Shown: positions 1 to 8,739 of the stretch, one piece after another
How positions within the stretch are numbered: position 1 is the stretch's first letter
Layout: every line of letters starts with the position of its first letter
Source: Pedosphaera sp.
GTDB taxonomy: Bacteria > Verrucomicrobiota > Verrucomicrobiia > Limisphaerales > Pedosphaeraceae
DNA: 40,084 nucleotides
Direction of reading: 5' to 3'
Assembly (NCBI GenBank): GCA_028293285.1
Contig: JAQGPC010000232.1
Span: 1 to 40,084 of the forward strand
Position numbers and translations under genes: made by a program
The notes under the pieces: model-generated
What the model saw: the letters and a program-made list of their open reading frames with translations, nothing else
Databases searched by the model: none
What the model was told of the DNA's origin: nothing

Positions 1-1545
1 GTAAGCCTGCTGGTCGCGGCCCGCGTCCGCCCATCCGCCATAAACCATGATGTTCGTCAGGTTGTATCCGCTAGCGGAACCTGTGAGCGTGTAGATCACC
101 AATGAACCCGCCCCACCGCCATTCCCACAGGTCACATAGTTTGTGCTCGTGGTATAGCCCACGGTGGCCGCAATCTGCGTTAGCGAATCGCTGCCGCCCG
201 CCGTCAGGGAGTTGACGCTGCGACCGGGCACTTCCATGCTGAAATTTCCACTTATGGTGCTCGGTGACTGGCCGGCGATCAAACTGTCGTTCGTCGCGAC
301 CGTCCAGGTGGGCGTAAAGGTGGTGCCACTGCCCAGGCCGGTTTGCGTAGCCATGGAGGTGACAACATTGTTCACCGGAGCAGCCATGCTGCTAACTGTC
401 AGCGAACCCGGCGAGCTGACGACTACGCCGTAGGCATTCGATGCCTGAAGCTGGTAAGCTGCCGTGTTTGTCAGTTGCAGGTTGCTGAGAGTCAGCGTCG
501 TGTTCGTTGCTCCAGGAATATTGTTGGTTGTCCCTCCACTGATAACCCGCCACTGATAGGCCAGAGGACTGGCCGCCGTGAATGCCGCCGTAAAGGTGAC
601 CCGGCTGCCCACCACATCCGCCGCAGTCACCGGCAACGCGTTCATCGCCACCACCGGACTTAGCGGCACTCCGAACAATCCGATCTTGGCGTAGCCGCAA
701 AAACCGTTCTCTGACGCCGGACTGGTAAAATCAAACTTCACGGTGGCCACGTTGGTGGCCAGCCAGCCATTCGCGGCTCTAAGTATTGCCCTGGTTGTAG
801 AGGGCACGTTGGCGACATTCGCGGGGTTATAGTTGACGCTTCCCAATAAGATGAAGGTCGCAGGGGCGGTCGTCTTGGAATAATAAACGGTATAAGCTTG
901 CTGGTCGCGTCCACCGTCCCTCCACCCTCCGTAAACCGTGATATTAGTAAGATTATACCCGCCAGCGGACCCGGTGAGCGTATAGATTACTGAAGCACCT
1001 GCCGCCGGACTGCCTCCGTTGCCACACGTCACATAGTTTGTGCTGGTTGTGATTGGATTGCCGCCCGGGGTAATCGTGAGACCATCACCAGATGTCAGCG
1101 AATTGACATTCCGATCACCCCAATACGGTTCCAGATCAAAATCGCCATTTGTGCTGCTGGGAAATTGTCCGTAAATCAAACTGCCCGGCGCAACAGTCCA
1201 GCTCGGGGTGAGCGAAAAACCAAAACCCAGGCCAGTTTGGGCGGCGTACGAAGTGATGACATTGTTCACCGCCACCGGCACGCTCGAAACCGTAAGTGAA
1301 CCCGCTGTGCTTGTGACAATTCCCGAGGCGTTGGAGGCCTGGAGTTGATAGGATGCCGTGTTGGTCAATTGCAGGTTGGAAAGAGTCAACGTCGTATTCG
1401 TCGCGCCGGGGATATTGTTCGTCGCCCCACCTCGAATCATCTGCCACTGGTACGTTAGATTAGTGCCCACAAAGGCCGCCGAGAATGTAACCTGGCCGCC
1501 CACAACATCGGCAGCCGTGACGGGACTAACCACTGGATCGAAGGT
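1..1545 (-). repeat. Tandem duplication of an Ig-like plus beta-sandwich module (~891 bp period)
   Basis: Within the GH18-like gene the stretch from about 1545 down to 655 is repeated from about 650 to base 1. The match ctggtcgcg at 901 recurs at 10, an offset of 891 bp or 297 codons. Both copies encode PVTAADVVG, NNIPGATNTTLTLSNLQLTN, AAQTGLG or ATQTGLG, and STNYVTCGNGG. DNA identity is clearly visible but not perfect, so the duplication is old or under selection. Confidence 0.85.
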
Positions 1546-2409
1546 GTTGAGAATTTGGTATGCATATTGGGTCATTTCGTTGGGATCGGCGGGCGGATTG
1601 CAACCTGTACAGGAAGGCCAGAGAAAACCTCCGTTGCCGCCAGCGCTTTTCCACGCCTGCATATTATTGAGAAACGTGGAATCGCGTTCATGATCCCAAT
1701 AACCTGGTATCACCTTTAAACCGCCAAAATAGGAATTCCAGGTTGCAGGATTATTGCCTGCCCCACCATCGTAACATTGAAGATAGACCCGGTCACACGT
1801 GCTCCCCAGGCCAGATTTCAAGGATTGCCAGTAGCCGGGGTTGGTGTAGGGACAAAGACTCACTTTCATACCCACAGAACCACACATTTGACCGAAGCTG
1901 ATCGCAGAACCCGCGTCGTAGATCATCTCGTCATCGTAATCGATCGCATCGATTCCCAATGCGGTTTTCAAGGCCTGCAGATTTCTGTATAGAACAGTCC
2001 CTGAACCAGTGCCGTCGGCCGCGATGCGGTTTTTGATATTTCCAAAGCTTGGATCACCCCATTGGGCAATGCACATTTCGATTCGGTTGATGCTTGTTGG
2101 CGCAACCCGGCATTGGTTTAGAAGCGATGCCCAGTTGGAAGGCCCCACATAGACTCCGCCACTGCAAACCGTCGAGCCGTCGCTGAAGGTAAAATTTCCA
2201 TTCGTTTGGACGCTCATGGTGAACAGAACCATCGTGGTGAAGCCCGATACTCTCAAACCGTTGATTTGCGAAGTGGTCAGACCGCTTGCGCTTCCCATGT
2301 TGCCATTGCAAAAAATCATTGCCGTGGTTGCCGACGCTCGCTGAGGATTGCCCGCCATTCCGAGCAGGGCAACCATGATACCGGCCAGCCATAACAATTT
2401 TCGTGGCAT
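1..2409 (-). CDS. Secreted GH18-like glycoside hydrolase with Ig-like repeats (3' end outside window)
   Basis: The frame is open from an ATG at 2409 to base 1, 803 codons without a stop, so the gene is partial at its carboxyl end. Residues 1-28 look like a signal peptide (LLWLAGIMVALLGMAG, then ASA). Residues about 29-285 resemble a GH18-type TIM barrel: DAIDYDDE at 154-161 fits the family signature DxxDxDxE, with E161 as the expected catalytic acid. After this come an Ig-like domain (about 289-375), a discoidin/F5-8-like beta-sandwich (about 378-584), and a second copy of both cut by the window edge. GH18 enzymes cleave chitin or related N-acetylglucosamine glycans; the actual substrate is not readable here. 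Several cysteines in the barrel fit an exported protein. The GH18 call rests on the motif and general fold order and is moderate. The open frame and export are well supported. Confidence 0.75.
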   Translation of the reverse strand, partial: MPRKLLWLAGIMVALLGMAGNPQRASATTAMIFCNGNMGSASGLTTSQINGLRVSGFTTMVLFTMSVQTNGNFTFSDGSTVCSGGVYVGPSNWASLLNQCRVAPTSINRIEMCIAQWGDPSFGNIKNRIAADGTGSGTVLYRNLQALKTALGIDAIDYDDEMIYDAGSAISFGQMCGSVGMKVSLCPYTNPGYWQSLKSGLGSTCDRVYLQCYDGGAGNNPATWNSYFGGLKVIPGYWDHERDSTFLNNMQAWKSAGGNGGFLWPSCTGCNPPADPNEMTQYAYQILNTFDPVVSPVTAADVVGGQVTFSAAFVGTNLTYQWQMIRGGATNNIPGATNTTLTLSNLQLTNTASYQLQASNASGIVTSTAGSLTVSSVPVAVNNVITSYAAQTGLGFGFSLTPSWTVAPGSLIYGQFPSSTNGDFDLEPYWGDRNVNSLTSGDGLTITPGGNPITTSTNYVTCGNGGSPAAGASVIYTLTGSAGGYNLTNITVYGGWRDGGRDQQAYTVYYSKTTAPATFILLGSVNYNPANVANVPSTTRAILRAANGWLATNVATVKFDFTSPASENGFCGYAKIGLFGVPLSPVVAMNALPVTAADVVGSRVTFTAAFTAASPLAYQWRVISGGTTNNIPGATNTTLTLSNLQLTNTAAYQLQASNAYGVVVSSPGSLTVSSMAAPVNNVVTSMATQTGLGSGTTFTPTWTVATNDSLIAGQSPSTISGNFSMEVPGRSVNSLTAGGSDSLTQIAATVGYTTSTNYVTCGNGGGAGSLVIYTLTGSASGYNLTNIMVYGGWADAGRDQQAY

Positions 2410-2671
2410 GGTTGTCTCTTGTTCCCGGCTTTTCATTTTTGAAAATGAGTGAACGCAAATCCCACGTTCTCTGGCCTGCCTGGTTTGTTGGGGAATTCAG
2501 GATGACGGCGGTGAACCCACAGTCGATGATCAATGTTTAGGTTGTTGGCCATTTTAGGTAGATAAAGTCGAGACGGGAATAACTCCGTCCTTTGATTATT
2601 TTGTGACTGATTGGCGTAAAATATAAGGAAAAATATCGAACTTCATATTCCTAAATATGGTTAAGACCCCA

Positions 2672-2687
2672 TCACCTAAATAGGTGA
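2672..2687. promoter_or_regulatory. 7-2-7 inverted repeat, possible regulator site
   Basis: TCACCTA-AA-TAGGTGA is a perfect seven-base inverted repeat around two bases. The 7-2-7 geometry is the one known for NarL-type response regulators in enterobacteria. It lies about 265 bp upstream of the GH18-like start. Its use by the NarL-type regulator encoded at 17786-18415 is inference. Confidence 0.35.
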
Positions 2688-2951
2688 GGTTAGCCGCGGC
2701 CACTGAGTTTCGTCGCTTTCCAAAATCGGCCAGGGTTCTGTCAGCAGAAGGAGGGGAGGTTGCTCACCGAGAGCGAGTGAACCCGAGCTTGCGAGCGCCA
2801 TGGCGTGGGAGTTCTTCCAGGCACAAACGCCGTGGTTTCAGCGGACGGCGAGTTGGTGGATCATCAGCGCCAAAAGAGAAGAGACAAAGAAGAAGCGATT
2901 GGACCACCTCATTCAGGATTCGGAAAAAGGCCATAGGCTGAAGCATCTTAC

Positions 2952-2972
2952 CAGGAAACCTTGAGTTTCCTG
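2952..2972. terminator. Hairpin downstream of the metallopeptidase gene
   Basis: CAGGAAAC at 2952-2959 pairs perfectly with GTTTCCTG at 2965-2972 around a five-base loop. It lies 54 bp beyond the stop codon of the minus-strand gene ending at 3027. There is no clear run of T after it on either strand, so intrinsic termination is only possible; it may instead stabilise the transcript end. Confidence 0.4.
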
Positions 2973-3026
2973 ATTCAACCCTCAATCAGCACAGGCGGTT
3001 GCCCGAAACTCACAACGATTTGCCGC

Positions 3027-4388
3027 TTAAGCCGCCAATTTTTTCTCGATCTCGGATTTCCACTCGTCACTGAGTTCCTGGACGGTTTTGCCGGTATATT
3101 TCTTCCAGAGATCTTCTGTATATTTGCCCTCACGAATGGCGGCATTCATTTTTGTGATCAACTCCTTATCGTATTTCTCGACCACGTAATTCAGGAAGTT
3201 CGCGGTGATACGATAGCTGGCATCGTAGCGGGCGCGGGAGAGGTTTTGCCTGGTGATTTCGCAGCCATGGCTCTCGGGCTCATATTTGTACCAGCGAATG
3301 TAATCCGGAATGCCTTCAATCAGCCAGGCCGGAGGGCGGGTGGGGCCGGGAATCTTGCGCGGAGCGTAACCGTATTGCTGGATGACGTGCACCTCTTCAT
3401 GGAGAAGTGAGCCGATGGCTTCACCTTTGAATTCATTTTTGAGCCAGTCGGAATTGGCAGTCACGCGAGTTCCGCCGGTGGCAGCAACGCCTTTACCGGG
3501 GCGAATGGAAATGCTGAACTTGGACGGAGCGGTGTAGCCTTCGCTGGGAAGCATGGCAACAATCTTGGGGTACCATTCGGCGAGAACGGGGGCGAGTTGC
3601 TTTTCAGCCCATTCCTTCAAATCTGGAGCACCCGAAGTATCGATGGAGATTTCGCATTTGCCATCGGTGGATTTGATGAGAAAAGGAGCGACTGCGTTGT
3701 CGGCGAACCCATCAGATTGGGCGTCCTTGTCGATGACATCAATTTCGCTGTAGAAAGTATTGCCAAAAGCATCCTCATCTTCGGTGCGGGAGCAGGCGAA
3801 CAGGAGATAGCGGTATTTGCCGATGGTGCCTTCAGAATCAGAAATGCTGACGCCGTACTGTCCGCCCTTTTCGCCTTGCTTCGGCCGGGTGTCCACCTTG
3901 GTGATCAGTTTCCAGCCGTGTTGTTCAGGGTCAGTGTCCTTTTTAGGTTTTTCCTCAAAATCCCTTTCAGTGCCATCGCTCCCATAGAGTTTGTAAACCT
4001 GTGGAGCGCGGGAGTCAGTATGCCAGGAGTAAGTATTGATGTGGGTGATGTTGATGGCGTTAGCGAGGTCCACGAGGAGGCGACCACCGTCGGTGTTCAC
4101 GGCGAAGAAAAAGTTTTCGCCAGGTTCATCAGCATCCGTGGGAACCCTGCCGTCGTTAAGCTTGCTGACATCTCCGCCGGCCTGGTCGCGTTGACCATCG
4201 GCAATGCTGATATTCGCGTGTCTTGCGGCATCGCGACGCGAAGGGCGGGGGACATTCTTGAATTTGAAACCCGGCTCCGCTTGTTCATTGTTATAATGCT
4301 CGACAATGGTTTTAACTTTACCGAAAGCTGCCGGGCCAGAGGCCAGGAGGATTGTAACTCCCAGAAGTAACATGCTGTGAGTTCTCAT
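3027..4388 (-). CDS. Secreted basic-secretory-protein (BSP) family metallopeptidase with discoidin-like amino half
   Basis: A 453-residue protein with signal peptide (residues 1-23, MLLLGVTILLASGPAAFG). Residues about 25-210 look like a discoidin/F5-8-type module (NTDGGRLLVDLANAINITHI, then VYKLYGSDG and a late YSEIDVID), which in other proteins binds sugars. Residues about 225-453 match the BSP family (PF04450): HEEVH at 330-334 is the HExxH zinc motif, followed by PPAWLIEGIPDYIRW, where the glutamate after the motif is typical of gluzincin-like peptidases. YEPESHG, YRITANFLNYVVEKYD and the final helix also fit. The start at 4388 gives a normal signal peptide, although a second ATG five codons on is also possible. 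The gene appears monocistronic. BSP peptidases were first described as plant defence proteins; the bacterial role is unknown. Confidence 0.82.
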   Translation of the reverse strand: MRTHSMLLLGVTILLASGPAAFGKVKTIVEHYNNEQAEPGFKFKNVPRPSRRDAARHANISIADGQRDQAGGDVSKLNDGRVPTDADEPGENFFFAVNTDGGRLLVDLANAINITHINTYSWHTDSRAPQVYKLYGSDGTERDFEEKPKKDTDPEQHGWKLITKVDTRPKQGEKGGQYGVSISDSEGTIGKYRYLLFACSRTEDEDAFGNTFYSEIDVIDKDAQSDGFADNAVAPFLIKSTDGKCEISIDTSGAPDLKEWAEKQLAPVLAEWYPKIVAMLPSEGYTAPSKFSISIRPGKGVAATGGTRVTANSDWLKNEFKGEAIGSLLHEEVHVIQQYGYAPRKIPGPTRPPAWLIEGIPDYIRWYKYEPESHGCEITRQNLSRARYDASYRITANFLNYVVEKYDKELITKMNAAIREGKYTEDLWKKYTGKTVQELSDEWKSEIEKKLAA

Positions 4389-4509
4389 AAGATTATCGGG
4401 TGACCGGTTGGCTGATGTTAGTGTGTGGTTTCCGGGTGTAAATGCGAAAACCGATTAATATTTGAAATTGCTTTCCCGCAAGCGGTCGAAGCGGATTCGC
4501 GGAAGCTGC

Positions 4510-4617
4510 GCCTTCGGCGACCTGTTCATCGGTCACACCCCAGCGCAAATCGACTTCGCCGCAGGTGACCCCGCGCAATTCACAGAGTTTACGCACAAAC
4601 TTTCTAAAACCCGGGCC
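4510..4617 (-). pseudogene. Relic of a DUF4062 (NACHT/WD40-associated) gene
   Basis: Reading the minus strand from 4617 to 4510 gives about 36 residues that include FRKFVRKLCELRG, GEVDLRWGVTDEQVAEG. This is the hallmark segment of the DUF4062 domain found at the start of large NACHT or WD40 proteins, where RGVTWGEVDLRWGITDEQ is typical. An in-frame TGA lies just upstream (4620-4618), and the similarity stops right after VAEG. The frame then runs on for about 38 unrelated residues to a stop at 4393, next to the metallopeptidase start. Only one short block survives, so this is a dead fragment, not a gene. The family call is from memory of the motif. Confidence 0.55.
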
Positions 4618-5108
4618 TCACGTGGGTTTATCAATTGGTTCAACACCTTCCCAAATTACCCCACGCCAAAATCTACCAGGGTTGTTGGTCGCACATCGGA
4701 AATACTTGAGGGATTATTGCAGGCCTCCAGTTTGAAGGTTGAGGGGCCGGTCGAACCGTTTATGTGACAGGTCTTCGACCTGATTTTCCGGATAGTTTTT
4801 CAGTAACCATCTCTTGGATGAGTTCGCGCGCCTATCACCACAGTTACATTTCCCGGGACAACCACTCTGATGAGAGTCGTCGCGTCAGTGACTTTGGAAT
4901 GGTGCTGGCCATTCCCAGTTCAATTGCTTCCTGCCAAGTTGAAACAAATAGGATCAATTTTTGTTTAAACATTTTAACGCAGAAAGGACGTTCATTCACC
5001 CAACCCTTGCCAATGTGATCCTGAACCTCACCGCTCGCTCCACACGTTCTCATTATCAATACTATTTGTGGTTTACTCAGCCAAGCCAAAGCCCCTCGTT
5101 GGGGAGGG

Positions 5109-5143
5109 AAACAAGTTTTTGATGAATTTCTTCATTCTTGTTT
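5109..5143 (-). terminator. Possible terminator hairpin after the GH2 gene
   Basis: AAACAAG (5109-5115) pairs with CTTGTTT (5137-5143), and inside the loop ATGAA (5122-5126) pairs with TTCAT (5131-5135). The structure lies 16 bp beyond the GH2 stop codon, where an operon end is expected. The following bases on the minus strand are C-rich rather than T-rich, so the call is weak. Confidence 0.35.
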
Positions 5144-5158
5144 TGCCTGCCGGCTACT

Positions 5159-8100
5159 CTAGTTGGTGAATAGCAGACGATAAAATACCGATCCGGCATT
5201 AACATCGAGCGGCATAATATAAGGATTGGTTATTGGGCCGGGTATGTCCGTCCAATTCATCTCCAAACCTGTCGAGGGTGAATTTGTCTGATACTGCAGG
5301 TGCCAATTGCCGACGTTGGTTGGCCATGAAAGCTGCAATGCACCGGGAATCAGGTTTGCGGAAATTGCTGGGCGCATTATGGCCGTGATCGTCATGTCAT
5401 CAACGGTCTCCACCTGCCCATCATACGCAGCTAACCGTAAGACGTACGTGCCAGTCGTTGAAAAACTCGCAGTGGTCGCCGGGGCGTTTGAATCGGCAAA
5501 CGTAACGATGCCAGGTCCGGTGAGTTTACTCCAGGCCACAGAAACCACGCCGGACACATTGGGCTTGCCATCATCTGCGACCATGCCGCCTAGAACGGCG
5601 GAATCTGGCCAGAGAACTGTCTGATTGGTCCCCGCCCGCACGATGGGTGCGAAATTCGCTGATCGTATGGCCGCCAGCACTTGCACCTCAGCAGCACTCA
5701 ACAAACGATTGTATATGCGGATGTCGTCAAGTGAGCCGTTCCAAGCCCGGTCGAGTGTCGAGCGATTGCCGATATATCCCGTTCCGTTGTAGGCTGGCTG
5801 TGTACCGACTGGAGAGGTGATGGTAACTGGAACAAGCTCGGCGCCATTCACATAAAGGACAGGTAGATTGGCCGGGATGGACCGATCATAACTCGCAGCC
5901 ACATGATACCAAGCACCGGTTTTCACGGAATCCTGCCCGGAAAACCAGTCCCCATTTTGTGAGGTCGAGAATGTCGCAAAATCAAAACCGTTCGTACCCT
6001 GCGCATCAAAACGAAAAAACAATCGGTAGCCTGGCGTTTCCAGAACGCGAGGGAACGCGCTATTGCCGCGACCATCAGCCCGCACCCAAGCGGCCAGTGT
6101 AATCTGACTCGTGTCCGGCGAGGTAAACGTTGCCACGTTCCCCGCCCCGTTCAAATGCAGCGCATTTGAGAGGAAACCAGTAGTGAATATCCCGCCGCTT
6201 ATTGTGGCACTGAGGCCGTTGCCGGAAGAATCGACCGCACTGGTGCCTCCAGCTTCGTCCATCTTCCACCAGGCGAGCAGTCCGCTCTGCAAATTGGTGT
6301 TTGAATTTACGACCACGGCCAAACTCGCGCTTGCCGTTGCGCCGTTACTGGCGGCAAAGGATACACTATAGATGCCATCGGCATTAAAGGCTGCTGTAGT
6401 GGAATAACCGTTGACGTCGCTGAACGTGACTCTGCCCGGGCCGGTGCGTTGGGTCCAAGAGGTTGTCAGCGGACCTGGTGCCTGAGGGCTGTTCGTGGCA
6501 ACAGCAGACAATAGCAGAACATCATTTGTGCTGTTGAGATAAACAACAGCAGCCGCAGGGCTTGTTATGGCCACACTCGGCGGAACAACCGGGCCCATCC
6601 AGACAAGTGAGTCGCTCACCTGAGTTCCTCCTTTCGTCCCTGTAGCCTGAACCGCATTGCTGCCGGGATTGAGGGTGATGGGCCAGGCAAAAATGCAATT
6701 CGTGCTGGCACGAGTGCCTTGCGAAACACCATTTAAAAAGAGTTCGACTGAATCACAATTGGCATAGATTTTTGCAGTGATGGAATTCGTGAGCCGATTG
6801 GTGAATGTGTGCCCGGTAATATACACCATGGGATTGGTTGTCCAGTTGGCCTGGTAGTAGTAGAAGGCATCCTTGCGAATCCGCCGGTCGTAGGTAACCA
6901 GGCCCTTGTCGTTCCGACCAGGTGTATCACCCTCATTGCGTCCATCCGCCGCGAAATCAAACATGTTCCAGAGAAATTTGCACCACAGAAACGGACGCGC
7001 GTTCATGGATTGCCAGTGGGATTCATGAACGAGATTTTGCCATTCCTCCGGGTGAAAGGCCGTGGCCGTATTGCCGGGCTGGATGGGGTTCTCGCTGTGC
7101 TGGTAAATGCTGGCACCCGCCCCGTATTCGGTGATCCCAACACGCCGGTTCGGATAATTCGCATGGATATTATCGGCCCAGGCACCAATGCCATTGGCAG
7201 GACTGGAATACCAGCCGTAGTACTTGTTGAAGGCGATTAATTGCGTATACAAACTTGACGGATCGCTGTCGCTGGAATTCGCCGCGGCGGACGAGGGGCG
7301 TGTTGGATCTTCCTGAATAACAAGTTGAGCGAGCTGGTTCAGCAGGTTGGTAGGCGTCGGGCCGGCTTGAAGTGTGATCTCGTTGAAGATGCCCCAGAGG
7401 ACAACTGAGGGATGGTTATACCTCTGCCGGATAAGTTCCCGCAGTTGCTGCTGGGCATTAGTGTAAAAAGCAGGCGACTCCATGATACGGTCAATGAGTG
7501 GAATTTCTGTCCAAAGAATAAGTCCGTTTTGGTCAGCCAGTTGATACGTATGCTCTGCGTGTTCGTAATGCGAAAGTCGGACCGCAGTGGCTCCGATCTC
7601 CTTGAGCAACATGAAATTCGTGAGTCGTTCCTGATCCCCGATGGCCCAACCCTGATCGAGCCAATCCTGATGCATATTCACACCATGCAGGTCATAACGC
7701 CGGCCGTTGAGAAAAAAGCCATTGGTGGGATCGACACTGAACCAGCGAAAGCCAACCGACTGACTCACAACGTCGATAACGCTTGGGCCGTTATAGATTT
7801 CTATGAACGTCCGATACAAGTACGGATCAACAAGGCCATTCCAGAGATGCGGGCTGGCAATCGTCATGCTCGCCACCAAATTGGAGGCTGATCCGGGCTG
7901 AAGTGTAACTGCATTTGTCAGCATCTTTACAATGTTCGAGCCAGCATCGGTAACAACGGTGCGCACCGTGATGAGGGTCGGCGTGACATTTGCATTGGAG
8001 AGGACAGCGGTAATCTGGAGGTTCGCGGAATTGGAACTGACGCTCGTTGGTTTGAGATAAACTCCGGGCGAGCCATAGTCGAGCGGAGAAACCTGCACCG

Positions 8101-8704
8101 GGTCGGTCACGAGCAAATGTGCATCCCGGTAAATGCCCCCAAAAAATGTAAAGTCGGCATCCAACGGAGGGATATTCGCATTGGCTGAATTGTCAACCTT
8201 CACCGCAATCACATTGTCGACGCCGACGTTGATGTAGGGTGTAACGTCAAAAACAAAAGCCGCAAACCCGCCCTGGTGCTGACCCAAATAGTTGCCGTTG
8301 AGCCACACGTCGGCAACCAGACACGCGCCATCGAATTTTAGAAAGAACTGGCGGCCAGCATAACCGGCATCCACTGCATAGTGAGTCCGGTACCAGCCAA
8401 TTCCGCGGTAGTAATTGTTTCCTCCGTCCTGGCCGTCGAGATTGTTCCACGTATGCGGCAGGTTCACCACCGACCAGGTGGAATCGTCGAAGCTGGTATT
8501 TTGCGCCCCGGAGACAACCTGACGTATAAAGCGCCAGCCTGTATTCAGAAGGATATCTGAGCGGTGATTGGCAGGAGGGATGTAGGTTTGTGCGTCCGCG
8601 CTTGACACCCCACTCAGAACGATGATGCAAACGAGCGCTGCATTCCTTAAGCAAAGAACGGCAGGCCATCGGCAAACCAGGCAAAACACAAGGGTGAGCT
8701 TCAT
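5159..8704 (-). CDS. Secreted GH2 beta-galactosidase-like enzyme with PKD-like and LamG modules
   Basis: A 1181-residue protein with signal peptide (about 1-38, ending SSADA). Residues about 45-210 are the GH2 sugar-binding jelly roll (NTGWRF, LPHTWNN, YYRGIGWYR, VWLNG, GGFAAFVFDVT). A beta-sandwich and the catalytic TIM barrel follow (LHGVNMHQDW, AVRLSHYEH, WTEIPL). The acid/base is E442 in WGIFNEI and the nucleophile E526 in GITEYGAG, both present. The carboxyl half adds a PKD-like domain (about 705-800), a LamG domain (about 805-1008, GLLAWWKMDE to LDDIRIYNRLLS), another PKD-like domain and a tail ending VFYRLLFTN. Classic LacZ enzymes lack these additions. It likely removes beta-linked galactose or a related sugar outside the cytoplasm. 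It is last in an operon, 35 bp after the GH16 gene. Exact sugar specificity cannot be read from sequence. Confidence 0.9.
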   Translation of the reverse strand: MKLTLVFCLVCRWPAVLCLRNAALVCIIVLSGVSSADAQTYIPPANHRSDILLNTGWRFIRQVVSGAQNTSFDDSTWSVVNLPHTWNNLDGQDGGNNYYRGIGWYRTHYAVDAGYAGRQFFLKFDGACLVADVWLNGNYLGQHQGGFAAFVFDVTPYINVGVDNVIAVKVDNSANANIPPLDADFTFFGGIYRDAHLLVTDPVQVSPLDYGSPGVYLKPTSVSSNSANLQITAVLSNANVTPTLITVRTVVTDAGSNIVKMLTNAVTLQPGSASNLVASMTIASPHLWNGLVDPYLYRTFIEIYNGPSVIDVVSQSVGFRWFSVDPTNGFFLNGRRYDLHGVNMHQDWLDQGWAIGDQERLTNFMLLKEIGATAVRLSHYEHAEHTYQLADQNGLILWTEIPLIDRIMESPAFYTNAQQQLRELIRQRYNHPSVVLWGIFNEITLQAGPTPTNLLNQLAQLVIQEDPTRPSSAAANSSDSDPSSLYTQLIAFNKYYGWYSSPANGIGAWADNIHANYPNRRVGITEYGAGASIYQHSENPIQPGNTATAFHPEEWQNLVHESHWQSMNARPFLWCKFLWNMFDFAADGRNEGDTPGRNDKGLVTYDRRIRKDAFYYYQANWTTNPMVYITGHTFTNRLTNSITAKIYANCDSVELFLNGVSQGTRASTNCIFAWPITLNPGSNAVQATGTKGGTQVSDSLVWMGPVVPPSVAITSPAAAVVYLNSTNDVLLLSAVATNSPQAPGPLTTSWTQRTGPGRVTFSDVNGYSTTAAFNADGIYSVSFAASNGATASASLAVVVNSNTNLQSGLLAWWKMDEAGGTSAVDSSGNGLSATISGGIFTTGFLSNALHLNGAGNVATFTSPDTSQITLAAWVRADGRGNSAFPRVLETPGYRLFFRFDAQGTNGFDFATFSTSQNGDWFSGQDSVKTGAWYHVAASYDRSIPANLPVLYVNGAELVPVTITSPVGTQPAYNGTGYIGNRSTLDRAWNGSLDDIRIYNRLLSAAEVQVLAAIRSANFAPIVRAGTNQTVLWPDSAVLGGMVADDGKPNVSGVVSVAWSKLTGPGIVTFADSNAPATTASFSTTGTYVLRLAAYDGQVETVDDMTITAIMRPAISANLIPGALQLSWPTNVGNWHLQYQTNSPSTGLEMNWTDIPGPITNPYIMPLDVNAGSVFYRLLFTN

Positions 8705-8739
8705 AAATCAAAAACGCCGCAACCAGGGGTTAGAAATAC

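Larger units (their letters stand above)
2410..3026. other. Intergenic region, 617 bp
   Basis: No convincing gene is seen. The part next to the GH18-like gene (2410-2690) is AT-rich with several short inverted repeats and probably holds that gene's promoter. It includes GACGG/CCGTC arms at 2572-2576 and 2585-2589, CATATT/AATATG arms at 2644-2659, and a 7-2-7 palindrome at 2672-2687. The octamer CCTAAATA occurs at 2650 and again at 2675. Short open frames at 2684-2985 on both strands are rich in arginine and serine, match nothing I know and look non-coding. Confidence 0.5.
4389..5158. other. Intergenic region with a gene relic, 770 bp
   Basis: Besides the DUF4062 relic at 4510-4617 and the hairpin at 5109-5143, I see nothing I can name. 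Short frames on both strands between 4764 and 5089 have no recognisable motif and look non-coding. The region should contain the promoter of the metallopeptidase gene starting at 4388; no clear -35/-10 pair stands out. Confidence 0.5.

Noticed and set aside
2684..2985. Overlapping open frames on both strands in the intergenic region
   Set aside because: Arginine- and serine-rich composition, no motif, no start context; they look like chance frames.
3597..4370. 257-codon open frame on the plus strand
   Set aside because: It lies fully opposite the metallopeptidase gene, whose zinc motif and signal peptide show that the minus strand is coding.
4867..4874. CTGATGAG, resembling the conserved core of a hammerhead ribozyme
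   Set aside because: The required GAAA after stem II and a matching cleavage-site helix are absent.
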